A DNA stretch of 64,000 bases from Aquila chrysaetos chrysaetos (taxonomy: Eukaryota; Chordata; Aves; Accipitriformes; Accipitridae), in assembly GCF_900496995.4 (NCBI RefSeq), contig NC_054457.1:124001-188000 (forward strand), given 5' to 3'. Below, one piece after another: positions 54,482 through 64,000 of this stretch (the stretch's first letter is position 1; each line of letters begins with the position of its first letter). Below the pieces are notes generated by a model. The model was not told where the DNA came from. It ran no database searches and saw nothing but the letters and a program-made list of their open reading frames with translations. A program made the translations under genes and the position numbers.

Positions 54482-55542
54482 CCAAACACGGATTGCTGGT
54501 GGGGTTTCCTAAGGAACACCAGTGGGTGTCGATGTCAATTCCTGATTATCTCTTTGCCAGGGCATACCTGGTCGGGCTCCCAGAGTCCATTCCTCCTCTC
54601 GAAGTGTCTGTTTTTCGTCATTACCCGCCGATGATCTCACGGTGTACTCACACTCCCTTTTTCGTACGCCTCTGCCTACTTCGCCTACTCCGGTGCCTGG
54701 AGCAGCGAGGTTTCTCATCTTCTTGGCAGCAGTCGTACTTCTTAAGGGCGTGTTTTCCACTTGCAAAAGCCCTTATGGGATTTAGCTCCTCCCCGGGAAC
54801 TGTGTAGAATATTTTATATTACCTGGGAAATGACAAGACACTCGCAGGATTCAGGGTTATAGGAGTTTCGGGTTGGTTAGGGATTTCCTGTAGCTACCCC
54901 ACCCCCCCCTCCGTAAGGCGGACGTGTTTAGTCCCCTTCTCCTTGGGTACACTGGGTACAGCCGTCCCTAAATGGGTGGCTGTTCCTGCAGTGTGTCCAC
55001 CAGCATTCCTTATACAAATTTTATTTAAGAGTAGACGCTATTCTAGTGATAACGTCTAGCTCGCTTCCACGCGAATTTGATAGCACACCGCCTTATAGTT
55101 TCAGGTACTAATAATTCCTACCCACAAATTAGTCTATTAATTTCCACTCTATTCAATTGGTCTTCACGGGAAATTGGTACTCTCGACACTTCATACAATA
55201 ATAATGTCCCCTTCTAGAACTACAATACCATTTCTGACCGTGTAGTTACAAAACACCCAACTCTAATGGTTATGGTTACGATGTTTTAAACATGGAATCT
55301 CGCTAAATATTCCGGTGGTCTAGGGACCTTAGTCCCCACTTTACAATAAAAAGGTAAGTACATAAAAAGGTAAGTACTGAGGAGTTCCTGCTAATTTATG
55401 TATATATACCAGCTCCGCTGGTTTGATGAGGTATCCGTTCTGTACGCCAAGGAGTAAAGTTCACCACCTGTAAATTCTCTCCAGGTGATACCTGGAACCA
55501 CTGGTATAAACTAGGTTTTACCATTCTTTCAAAAGGATTTAT
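54482..55542 (-). other. gamma2 region between pol and env tail
   Basis: No env surface protein recognised. At about 55150-55240 a short frame with WYCSSRRGHYYCMKCREYQ resembles the Cys-rich frame of gamma1 and lies at the same place after pol. The rest may be env sequence decayed or rearranged beyond recognition. Confidence 0.4.
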
Positions 55543-58500
55543 TCATTCATGCAGTTCTTTTTTTAACCTTATCACTAGTTTTAAGTTCTCTGAAGTCTTT
55601 GTTACTTCCCACTGATCTCTGGGTAAAGGTCCTTTAATTCGTGAGGTGTGCGTCCATCCTCGTTTTGCAGTCCGGACAGCAGTTTCTGTGGTAAGTAAAA
55701 TAAGAAAGGGCTCCTCCCACCTAGGAGTGAGAGAGGATTCTTTCCAGGCTCTGATTAATACCATATCACCTGGCTTTACTGAATGTATGGATATATCTAG
55801 GGGTAGCCTCTGTACCACCATTCTCTTCTTTCGCAATTTCTCTCTCCTTTTCATCAGCTGAACAATATAAGGGTTAATACTATCTTCATCTAAAGTAGGG
55901 TAATTGGCTGGGCATTCCATCATAGGGCATGCCATATAACATTTCAAATGGGGAAATTCCAGTATTCGTTCGGGGCTGAGTCTGAATATTTAATAAAGCA
56001 ATTGGCAAACATTTTACCCATGACATTTTGGTTTCTATCATTAACTTAGTTAATTGTTTCTTTATTTCTCCATTCATTCGTTCTACTTTCCTGGAGCTTT
56101 GGGGGTGCCAAGGTGTATGGAACTCCCATTTAGTTCCAAAGGGGGCTAGAGCTTCTTTTACTACTTTGGAAACGAAATGTGGGCCTCTATCTGAATCAAT
56201 AGTTTCAATATTTTCATATCACGGTATGATATGTTCCAAAAGTATTTTTACCACTGTATTGGCAGTTGTCCTAGCAGTAGGGAACGCCTCGACATAGTGA
56301 GTGAGGTGGTCCACCAATACAAGTAAGTGTTTATATCGCCTTACTTTAGGGAGATCAGTAAAATCAATCTGTATTTTGGCGAATGGTCGGTGTGCTAATT
56401 CCCGTCCCCCTTGTACTTTTTTTCTAAGATGCTGCTTATTGATCCTCTGACACTTTAGGCACCCTTGTACGATTTTCTTGGCTACATTATAAACCTCAAT
56501 ACACATGTACTTTATTGCGAATTGATCAACCAGCGCTTGGACACCCCAATGAGTCTTTGAGTGCATACCTCTCATTATTTTCCATGTTAGTGCTTTTGGT
56601 AATACTTATCTCCCATTGGGTAGTTCCCAATTACCTTCTTTTTCCACTACTCCCATTTCCTTCAATTTATCCATTTCTGGTTTACTAAACTGTGGGCTAA
56701 GGATTTTTGCCGGCGTTTCACCTGCCAGCGGGGTGATGGTCACAGCAAGTAGTGCTGCCGCCTTGGCTTCTTGGTCAGCAAGATTATTCCTTCGAATTTC
56801 GGGGGTTGTTCCTCTTTGGTGTCCCTTAACATGTATTACAGCTATTCGCTTGGGCCCTCTTATTGCTTGTAGAATTTTGACAATCAGTTTCTCATGAACT
56901 AAACTCCTTCCTTGAGAATTAATAAGTCCCCGTTCCTCCCAAATTTTTCCAAAAGTGTGTACCACTCCATATGCATATTTTGAATCAGTGTACATGGTTC
57001 CTTCTTTGTCCTTCAAAAGTTTCAATGCCCTAAGTACTGCATATAACTCACATGCTTGCGCCAACCAACTAGGACTGAGGGGTCCAGATTCCTTTACTTT
57101 TAGGCTCCCCTCGTCCACAATTGCATATCCTGACTTCCTTTTCCCTGCTATTACTCGAGATGACCCATCAGCGAATAGCTTTTCTCCCTCCCCAATTCTA
57201 CCTCTTCTAGATCTGGCCTAATTTTTGTTTGTTGTTCTATGGTTTGGAGGCAATTATGTGTTAACTCTTCTTCAGGACCTCCATACAAAAATTGCGCCGG
57301 GTTCTGCAAGCTCGTTGTTCCGATCTCTAATTTAGGGGAATGGATCAGGATCCCCTCATATTTTAAAAGCCTAGCATCGGTGATCCATTTTTCAGCCTTT
57401 TGTTGGAGAACTCCTCGAATATTATGGGGGGAGAACACCTTTAATTCACTTCTAAATGTTACTTTATTCGCTTCTTTCACTATCAGGGCTACAGCAACGA
57501 CTGCCTGTAAACAGGTGGGCCACCCTCTACTGAGGGGGTCTAATAATTTGGAAATATACCCTACAGGTTTCTTTTTCCCTGCCCACTCCTGGGTTAAAAC
57601 TCCGTATGCTGTCCCCTCCTCAGTGGCCACAAATAAATAACAGGGTCTCCTCACATCAGGCAGACTCAAGACAGGGGTGTTAACTAGATCAGCCTTGAGA
57701 CTCTCTAATCTCTCTTCATCCTCCGGGGTCCATTTAAGCAACCCATCCATAGTTAACTTTTGATACAAAAATTGTGTTTTCGCACTAAAGTTTTCAATCC
57801 ACTGTCTACAATAACTAAATAGCCCCAACAATTGTCTAATCTGTCGTTTACTCCTCGGGGCTTTCAGTGATAAAATTCCATTTATTCGTTCGGGGTCCAA
57901 CTTCTTAGTCCCCTTGCTTATCCAGTGTCCTAAATATTTCACCTCCTTTTCCACAAACTGTAGTTTTGGCCGTGATACCTTGAGGCCTTGAAGGCCCAAG
58001 AAATTTAACAACCGTATGCTTTCTTTTTTGACTGTTTCTTGATTTTTCTCCTGCTAACAATAAGTCATCCACATACTGTATTAGTACAACCCCATCCTGC
58101 AGTTGGTATTCCCATAGAACCCGTTCTAGGGCTTGTTCAAATGAGTTTGGGGATTCTGTAAACCCCTGGGGGAGTACAGTCCACCTTAACTGTTGTCTCC
58201 TATCAGTGTCTGGGTCTTCCCACTCGAAGGCAAAATAATCTCTACATTCCTCCTTTAGAGGGCATGACCAGAATGTATCCTTAAGATTTATTACGCTATA
58301 CCATTGGTTCTCGGGTCCCAATTGACTCAGCAGGGTGTGTGGGTTTGCCACTACCGGGAACCAGCTGACAGTCCGTTTATTGATTTCCCTTAGGTCATGC
58401 ACCAACCGATAGCTACCATCGGATTTTTTTATTGGTAAAATCGGGGTATTAAAAGGGGACATGCAGGGTTCGAGTACCCCCTTTTCCAATAGTCTCTCGA

Positions 58501-59041
58501 TCTCAGGTTTTAGTCCCCTTTTTCCTTCATTAGATAAGGGATATTGTTTAATTCTCACTGGAATCTCGGGGTTCTTAACAACCACCTCAAATGGTTCAAT
58601 ATCCAGTTTTCCAACCGTTTCAGGAGTATACCACACTTCGGGGTTAATTTGTTTCTCGGCCACCTCTGTAAGGGGACAAAGCCTAATTTTTAACTCTTCC
58701 TCTTCCACGTCTACTCGAATCCCCATTTCTATGATTAAATCCCTACCTAATAGGTTATATTCCGCTTCAGGTACTAACAAGAGCGTTCCAATTCTGCATC
58801 TGCAACTTGATTCTACCGCCACATCTTTTATCACGGGGACCCTGAAAGGTTCCCCTTTTGCTCCAATTACATTAACTTTATCCTCGGATATTTTACATCC
58901 CGGAGGTAATGATTGTACAGTAGACCTTTCGGCTCCGGTATCTACAAGAAAGGCCACCTCCTGGCGCTGAGGACCCACTTTTAAAGTTATCAAGGGCTCC
59001 TTCTTACCGGGGGTCCTCAGCACATAGAGCCCCTGACCCCG
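55543..59041 (-). pseudogene. pol: gamma2 pro-pol (several breaks)
   Basis: Protease FLVDTGAERST and LLGRDLI; RT LPQGFTESPN and YVDD; RNase H TDSKYAYG and NNLADQEA; integrase THWG...CLKCQ, IQIDFTDLP, SDRGPHF, KVERMN. Breaks: a frameshift just after YVDD (near 58040), a shift at the start of RNase H (near 57150), TAA at 56606-56608, TGA at 56219-56221, and a shift near 55950. The DDE residues remain. Confidence 0.93.
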
Positions 59042-59044
59042 CTA
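59042..59044 (-). promoter_or_regulatory. gamma2 gag-pol readthrough UAG
   Basis: The frame downstream of UAG is protease; context CGG GGT CAG GGG, similar to gamma1. Confidence 0.78.
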
Positions 59045-59912
59045 ATCCTCCTGGGACATTTTTTCATCCTGAATCCTTTTTCTACATTCTCTCTTCATGT
59101 GTCCTTTCTTCTATGGTAAATAATATGCCCAGGATAGACTGTAATTCATCCCACGTGTACAAATTTGGTCCCAAGAATTGATCTAGCCTCTCGGCTACCC
59201 CCAGGGGATCATCTAACAAACTCCCCATTTCTTTCTTAAATTCCCTTACATCCCCTGTATTAAGGGGAACTGCCACATACCCCGTTCCCGGTCCCCCCTG
59301 TCCATCCCCACCAGGCACTAACATTTCTCGAAGAGGAAACAATCTTTCCTCTCCTCTCCTTATTTTATTGCGTGCAGACCTTCTGGGAGGGGGTGTCGGG
59401 GTCGAGGAATTAGGTTCCGAATCTGACCCTTCCTGGGCCTGGGCTATTTCCTGGCCTTGGAGTGGGTCCTGAGGAGGAGGGGCCTGAGGGGCAGAGGGAG
59501 GGGGCCAAAGGGGGTACTCATCATCTTTTCGAGATTTATCTGGTCTGTTTTCCCTTAAGGCAAAGAGGAATGACAGTTCCCAGGATTGGGAAATCCATAA
59601 GGCAGCATATTCACTTTCCTCTGGGTTGGCTGGTGGTCTCTTATTGTTTACCCATATATTTAATTGTTGACACACCCAATCCTCAGAGGACCCGAACACA
59701 GGCCAGAGTACATGAGGATTGCTGAGAGGTTTTCCACCCCAAATCTCAATACAATAACTAATCATCTTTTCCTTAGACCTATCTTTTCTCCTTGGTGAAC
59801 TGTCCCAATATCTTAACATCAGGCCTAGGGGACTATCCGGGGGTATGTCTGGTAACTTATTTCCCTTCCCCATCCCCATGGGTCCAGAGGGCTTGCTTTT
59901 CCTCTGCCCCAT
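59042..59912 (-). pseudogene. gag: gamma2 gag (internal deletion)
   Basis: Starts MGQRKSKPSGPMGMGKG at 59912 and reaches capsid ILGILFTIEE, where it jumps into the end of nucleocapsid (KKGHMKRECRKR in another frame) and then UAG at 59042-59044. About 600 nt, including most of capsid and half of the zinc knuckle, is missing against gamma1. The A/G-rich gaagaaagga at the joint suggests microhomology. Confidence 0.88.
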
Positions 59913-60281
59913 CTTCCGAGGTGCCTTTATCCACACACACACTCACTTCCCCTCGGTCGTGACTCGCTCCCTCGTGGGCTACGAGAACTGCACTACTGGA
60001 GGGTCCGCACTCGTGTGATCTCAGAGAGACCTCTCACACAATCGCACCTCGGGATAACCACCCCAACCAAACGGCTCACGCTTTATATACTCACCCACTC
60101 CCGGGGTCTTCGTTTGGTCTTCGTGCACAAAATTTAAGGGGTCCAGCAGGTTCTTTTGCTCAGTTATCGTAATTTAGAGGGGTTCGTGGGTCCAGGGTAT
60201 GGCGGCGGCACCTCTTCAAGACGGGGCTATCCGGGGATAGGGCGCCTCCCCGCTTGCAAGGGTCCGCACCAAAGAACCTGG

Positions 60282-60299
60282 ATCCGAGTCACGGCACCA
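60282..60299 (-). promoter_or_regulatory. Primer binding site, tRNA-His
   Basis: TGGTGCCGTGACTCGGAT on the minus strand matches all 18 bases of the complement of vertebrate tRNA-His. Confidence 0.93.
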
Positions 60300-60303
60300 A
60301 GTT

Positions 60304-60737
60304 TGTTAAAGACGCTTGTGACAAATTGGAGGAGCCAATCTGTATTAAATAAAAGATCGAATTTATTAGCAAGCGATAAAAGAGCAAAACAGCGCTGGGC
60401 GGCCGGGGAGACAGTGCTCCACCACAACCTCGCGCCCAAACAGGGGAAGAGCCTCTTTATTTATACAGTCTTTTTAGTCCCTGATACGTGATGGCTGGCT
60501 GGTATCTTCGGTATCTTGTGCCATCAGGTGTTAAGTGGTCGTAATTTGCCTTCTGGTGGTTGTTGGGATGAAGGCCGAAGTCTTCCTCAGCTGTTCTTTA
60601 GGTGACTCAAGTCCCATTCATGCTCTGTAAACGTCTCTCTACATATGCTAATCATCGGTACTCATGGTCTTAGATAAGTGAAGAATATCCCTACCTCCAC
60701 ATGCGATTTCATGAACAAAGTTAACCCGTTCATTACA
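60304..60737 (-). repeat. gamma2 5' LTR
   Basis: Pair of 53834-54267; three differences seen (second a/t and c/t near the start; c/t near 60487). Confidence 0.93.
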
Positions 60738-61016
60738 CACGATAAAGGGAACTTGGCATGAAGAACCTCAATTCGGCAGTTTATCTTGACCAATTAGACT
60801 GAGACAAGTTTTGCATGTTTTAGTTGGTATAACCAATTATGTCCTATGTTTATGCGCGTGTACAGTGTTGATATAACCAATCATATTTTATGCTTGTGCG
60901 CATGTACCGTGACTTTGCAGAATATGTGACTATAAGTATGTGTGTGTTTTAGCAATAAAGGGTCATCTGTTGTCTGCTCTCAAGATTGCAGGTGTCCGTC
61001 TACTTCAATCTCCTCA
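60738..61016 (+). repeat. beta2 3' LTR, right part
   Basis: Resumes cacgataaagggaacttgg and ends caatctcctca. Contains two 44-bp repeat units (60824, 60868) and AATAAA near 60954-60959. Confidence 0.92.
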
Positions 61017-61155
61017 CTTGACTGTATAAATTTGAAACGAACTGCCGAGTCAGGCGCGCACGACTTTGGTGGGACTACCCCCCGTGCTGCCCAGCGCTGA
61101 ATGAACATACCTACTTTACAATCTCACTGATTGTGGAGTCTGTTTCCGCACGTCA

Positions 61156-61361
61156 GGATATGTTTCCAGCCACTCGGTGGTTGCTTCCACCATTGTAAGC
61201 ACATGGCACTTGCCTTGGCGAGTTTGGGGGAGTGTGATATAGTCGATCTGCCAGGCTTCCCCATATTTATATTTCAGCCATCGCCCTCCATACCACAGGG
61301 GCTTTAACCGCTTGGCTTGCTTAATTGCAGCACGTTTCACATTCATGGATAACTTGTGCAA
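61156..61361 (-). pseudogene. pol: ERVL-B integrase, N-terminal core part
   Basis: KPLWYGGRWLKYKYGEAWQI and DYITLPQTRQGKCHVLTMVE include the first catalytic Asp of ERVL integrase. It joins 46534 across the nested insertions. Confidence 0.83.
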
Positions 61362-61370
61362 TAGTATCTA

Positions 61371-62079
61371 TGTGTGAGGGACTGAAAGAGTTAATGTCTC
61401 AAACATTGTGGTGGGGCAAGTTCTGCTTAATGGCACACTCTGCATAACAAGGAACCCTGCATAGAAAGGAACTGCAGGTGAAAAGAAGCCGATCAGCACC
61501 CATCAGCAACGGGAGGGGGAGGGCTTGCCAGAGGGTGTACAGCTCCTTGTTCTGATGTGCTGTTCTTATGTGCTGAGCAGGACAGCTCACCATGCAGGGA
61601 AGGGGAAGTTACTCCCCAAAGGACCCCCAAGCCCAACGGCTCACAAACCTCTCATGACACCTAATTAGCCTAATGAGTTCGAGTGCCCGCCCGAAGGAGG
61701 GGCAAGGATGATAAAAGGTCACAAACTGAAGCCCCACGTGTGCAAGCCCACCAGAATTGGACCCCTAGGCTGACTGGACTCCTCCATTGACTGAACCAAC
61801 ACTGGACCCAGGACCTGTGAAATCTCTGTCTCTTCCTTTTTCTCTCTGTGTCTTGTTCTCTCTTTCCTTTTCGTTTTCCATAATCCCTACACCTAATCCC
61901 TTTAGACATAAATGATTGACCAAGTCTGGGATTAAGACTGGATCCAGCCCCCCCTAGGCTCATCTCTGAGAAGGAGTCTAAATAGCAAGGGGGTCTGCTC
62001 TGAACCTCATGACTCAACAGGAGGGCTCTCCTTATTGTCTTCCCTGAACCAACTCCCAAATAAGCAAGGCCTGTAGTAT
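61371..62079 (+). mobile_element. LTR-V family LTR, truncated
   Basis: Plus-strand counterpart of 40875-41713: starts tgtgtgagggactgaaag and has gataaaagg (TATA-like, about 61710). It breaks at cctgtagtat where another LTR begins. The final 170 bp with the polyadenylation signal is absent. Confidence 0.72.
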
Positions 62080-62624
62080 TGTGGTAGGTTGACCCTGGCT
62101 GGGTGCCAGGTGCCCACCAAAGCTGCTCTATCACTCCCCCTCCTCAGCTGGACAGGGGAGAGAAATTATAACAAAAGGCTCGTGGGTCAAGATAAGGACA
62201 GTTTAATAAAGTGAAAGCAAAGGAAAACATATGATGTTATTCTCTACTTCCCATCAGCAGGTGATGTCTGGCCACTTCCTGGGAAGCAGGGCTTCAGTAC
62301 ACGTAGTGGTTGCTCCGGAAGACAAAAAATGCCCCCCTTCCATCTCCCTTTACTTAGCTCATATCTGAGCTGATGTCATATGGTGTGGAATATCTGTTTG
62401 GTTAGTTTAGGTCAGCTGTCCCCTCCCAAGATCTTGCCCAGCCCCGGCCTGCTGTTGAGGTGAGGAAAACGTTGGAGAGAGAGCCTTGATGCTGTGCCAG
62501 CACTGCTCAGCAGTAGCCAAAACACTGGTGTGTTATCAACACCTTTCTAGCTACCAATGCAGAGCACAGCACTACGAGGGCTGCTATGGGAAGAATTAAC
62601 TCCATTTCAGCCAGACCTAATACA
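62080..62624 (-). mobile_element. LTR with mixed LTR-X/LTR-Y character
   Basis: The left end (tgtggtaggttgaccctgg, gggagagaaattataac) matches the LTR-X 3' end. The remaining part (cttcccatcagcagg, tgctcagcagtag) matches the LTR-Y copy at 289-885. It ends cagacctaataca inside gamma3 env. No target duplication was seen. Confidence 0.65.
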
Positions 62625-63150
62625 GAGCAGTTGAATACTTGAGTACAATTCCATTCAGGGGCATATTCTCCATCCTTGGGATTCATCATAATCTCTTCAT
62701 ACTGGTTGCTAGTATTTATAAATTGTTCTGTTCTGTCCATTTAAAACACTGTGGACTAAGGTTCATAGCTATCTTTTGACCATATGTCTCAGTCCTGTTA
62801 TCTTCCATAGGGCTTCTCCAATTTGTTGGATCCTTGGGTGTAGGAGAGTTAGCCTTTGGAGTAGCTCAAACTCTCCTGTCCCAGATCTTCCAGTTTATGT
62901 ATGAGGAAGATAAGCCTGTCTCATAATCACTACCTGGAATATACGTCTCATTCCATATGAGGTAGCAAGTCGCATTTGCTTTTAAGTTTTTGCTTAAGTT
63001 TACCAGTGGTGGCTCTTTCCATGCAAGAATTCCCCATTCTACTGGATTTTTGCTGGAATGTGGAATTGGTATACAAGTAGTAATACTCGTAGTGTTTTGT
63101 AATTTGCCAAACCCCTGAATCAATTTCAAAATTAAATTATCTTCCAATCC
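62625..63150 (-). pseudogene. env: gamma3 env fragments
   Basis: Two frame pieces in order after integrase: 63147-62866 (ILAWKEPPLVNLSKNLKANA, NETYIPGS) and 62740-62625 (EYAPEWNCTQVFNC). Glycosylation sites and cysteines suggest a surface protein, cut off by the LTR at 62624. Confidence 0.55.
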
Positions 63151-63275
63151 CTTAGTTTTTTAGTGTCATTAAGTTAATGATGATTAAAATTTTGGATTCC
63201 ATATTCCTATCAAAATCATGAACAGTTTATCACAATAGTAAACAAAAATATATGTGCCCTGCTCCCAAGTACAAT

Positions 63276-64000
63276 TTATGAACTAACCCTTTTAAATTTT
63301 AGATGCAGAGAATTCTCTTCCTGTTTTTCCACAATCCACTTATCTGGAGGGAGTCCCTTCTTGATCTGAGTATAATGGATCCAGGGTCCCACTCCATTAA
63401 GTTTGACTGCAGTATATGTGGTTAGGAGAACTTGAAAGGGTCCTTTCCAACGTTCCTTCAGATGTTCATCGTTCCAGGTTTTTAAATAAACCCCATCTCC
63501 TGGCTGAAATTCATGAACTGCAGTATCCAGGCCCAGAGGCGTCCTTAATTGTAGATACCTGTTAAGAGAAGACAGAACCTTCCCTAGAGAAATCACATAT
63601 TCTTTAAGATATTGTTTCCCTATTAATTCTATAGACCCTGCCTCATGATTCATGCTTTGATAAGGTTTCCCATACGATATCTCAAAAGGGCTAACCTTTT
63701 CCTTAGATCTTGGTGTAATTCTCACTCTCAACAATGCTAAAGGGAGAGCTTCCAGCCCTTTCAACTGAGTTTCCTGACAAATTTTATTCAATTGTCTCTT
63801 AATTGTTTGGTTCATTCTTTCTACTCCCCCACTAGACTGCAGCCTCCATGGGGTACGCAAGTCCCATTTGGTTTGTAAAAATTTGGATACCTCTTGGACT
63901 ATTTCTGCTACAAGGTGCGGTCCTTGATCTGAGGAGAACCCTCCGAGTACCCTGAATCTCAGAATGATTTCTTTCAATAAAACCTTTACTACTCCCCTTG
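63276..64000 (-). pseudogene. pol: gamma3 integrase, runs off window
   Basis: Open to the right edge region. Encodes SSDQGPHLVAE (second Asp), SSGGVERMNQTIKRQL (Glu) and the C-terminal domain RWKGPFQVLLTTYTAVKL. This is a class I ERV integrase, distinct from gamma1 and gamma2. The 5' part lies beyond 64000. Confidence 0.85.

Larger units (their letters stand above)
53834..60737 (-). mobile_element. Provirus gamma2 (class I ERV, deleted), TSD CACGA
   Basis: LTRs of 434 bp (53834-54267, 60304-60737) differing at three seen sites (about 0.7%), flanked by CACGA (53829-53833, 60738-60742). gag is internally deleted and env is mostly missing. It has a tRNA-His primer site and a UAG between gag and pro. 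Protein similarity to gamma1 is clear throughout pol, so the two are related lineages. Confidence 0.94.
47025..61016 (+). mobile_element. Provirus beta2 (class II ERV), TSD CTTGA
   Basis: Beta-like provirus bounded by CTTGA (47020-47024 and 61017-61021; a sixth base A may be shared). The internal region runs 47470-53704. Two LTR-X pieces interrupt gag, env is nearly gone, and provirus gamma2 splits the 3' LTR. LTR divergence is roughly 4%, older than beta1. Gene plan and primer site match beta1. Confidence 0.93.
46539..61155 (+). mobile_element. Solo LTR-W (split), TSD GGAT
   Basis: About 620 bp of LTR in two parts: 46539-47024 and 61022-61155. It starts tgagacggggagcc and ends tttccgcacgtca, flanked by GGAT (46535-46538 and 61156-61159). 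It has TATAAA at 61025-61030 and an AATGAA variant of the polyadenylation signal near 61100. It sits inside ERVL-B integrase, and provirus beta2 has inserted about 8 bp upstream of its TATA box. Confidence 0.78.

Noticed and set aside
40875-62079. LTRs at 40875-41713 and 61371-62079 as the two ends of one provirus
   Set aside because: They are the same family but in opposite orientation, so they cannot be the LTR pair of one element.
62080-63977. LTR at 62080-62624 as the 3' LTR of gamma3
   Set aside because: The adjoining sequence is env surface protein, not an env end with a polypurine tract; it looks like an insertion or deletion joint.

Overview
The window is host DNA from a bird. It carries CR1 LINE tails with the typical 3' octamer repeat, dense class I, II and III avian endogenous retroviruses (ERVs), and two exons of one recognisable gene on the minus strand: CERT1 (COL4A3BP, ceramide transfer protein). 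Exon 1 (26753-26848) starts in a CpG-rich promoter. Exon 2 (22628-22762) encodes the start of the PH domain. Positions 1-22627 are therefore inferred to be CERT1 intron 2, and 22763-26752 is intron 1. No tRNA, rRNA, CRISPR or bacterial feature was seen. In vertebrates this locus lies on the avian Z chromosome; the very high ERV load and several changes in a conserved protein make a W-linked copy possible, but that is inference.

Layout. 1-3946: intron with solo LTRs (one nested in another). 3947-11101: beta-like provirus beta1 (+), with a 6-bp target duplication GGTCCT, tRNA-Trp primer site, gag/pro/pol/env, and LTRs about 1% different. 11102-26050: intron with LTRs and two CR1 tails. 26050-27669: CpG-island promoter with ZNF143-like and YY1-like motifs. 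27670-38047: gamma-type provirus gamma1 (-), with a 4-bp duplication GCGG, inserted about 0.3 kb from the YY1 site. 38048-40874: rest of the CpG island, unique DNA and an LTR. 40875-45573: broken ERVL-A (-) interrupted by a long LTR. 45960-61361: a second ERVL fragment split by a nest of elements. 61371-64000: LTR pieces and a third class I ERV (gamma3, -) running off the window.

The nest at 46-61 kb has four levels, each dated by target duplications: ERVL-B contains a solo LTR (GGAT), which contains provirus beta2 (CTTGA), which contains a solo LTR in gag (CTCTG) and the whole provirus gamma2 in its 3' LTR (CACGA). LTR divergence agrees with this order (beta2 about 4%, gamma2 about 0.7%).

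Functionally, beta1 and beta2 share a betaretrovirus-like plan: gag with two zinc knuckles, a GGGAAAC slippery site, dUTPase plus protease in the -1 frame, then pol. beta1 carries an alpharetrovirus-like env. gamma1 and gamma2 use a single UAG between gag and pro-pol. gamma1 has a small Cys-rich reading frame between pol and env, with a decayed possible relative in gamma2. All four proviruses carry stops or frameshifts and look unable to make a full protein set as read here.
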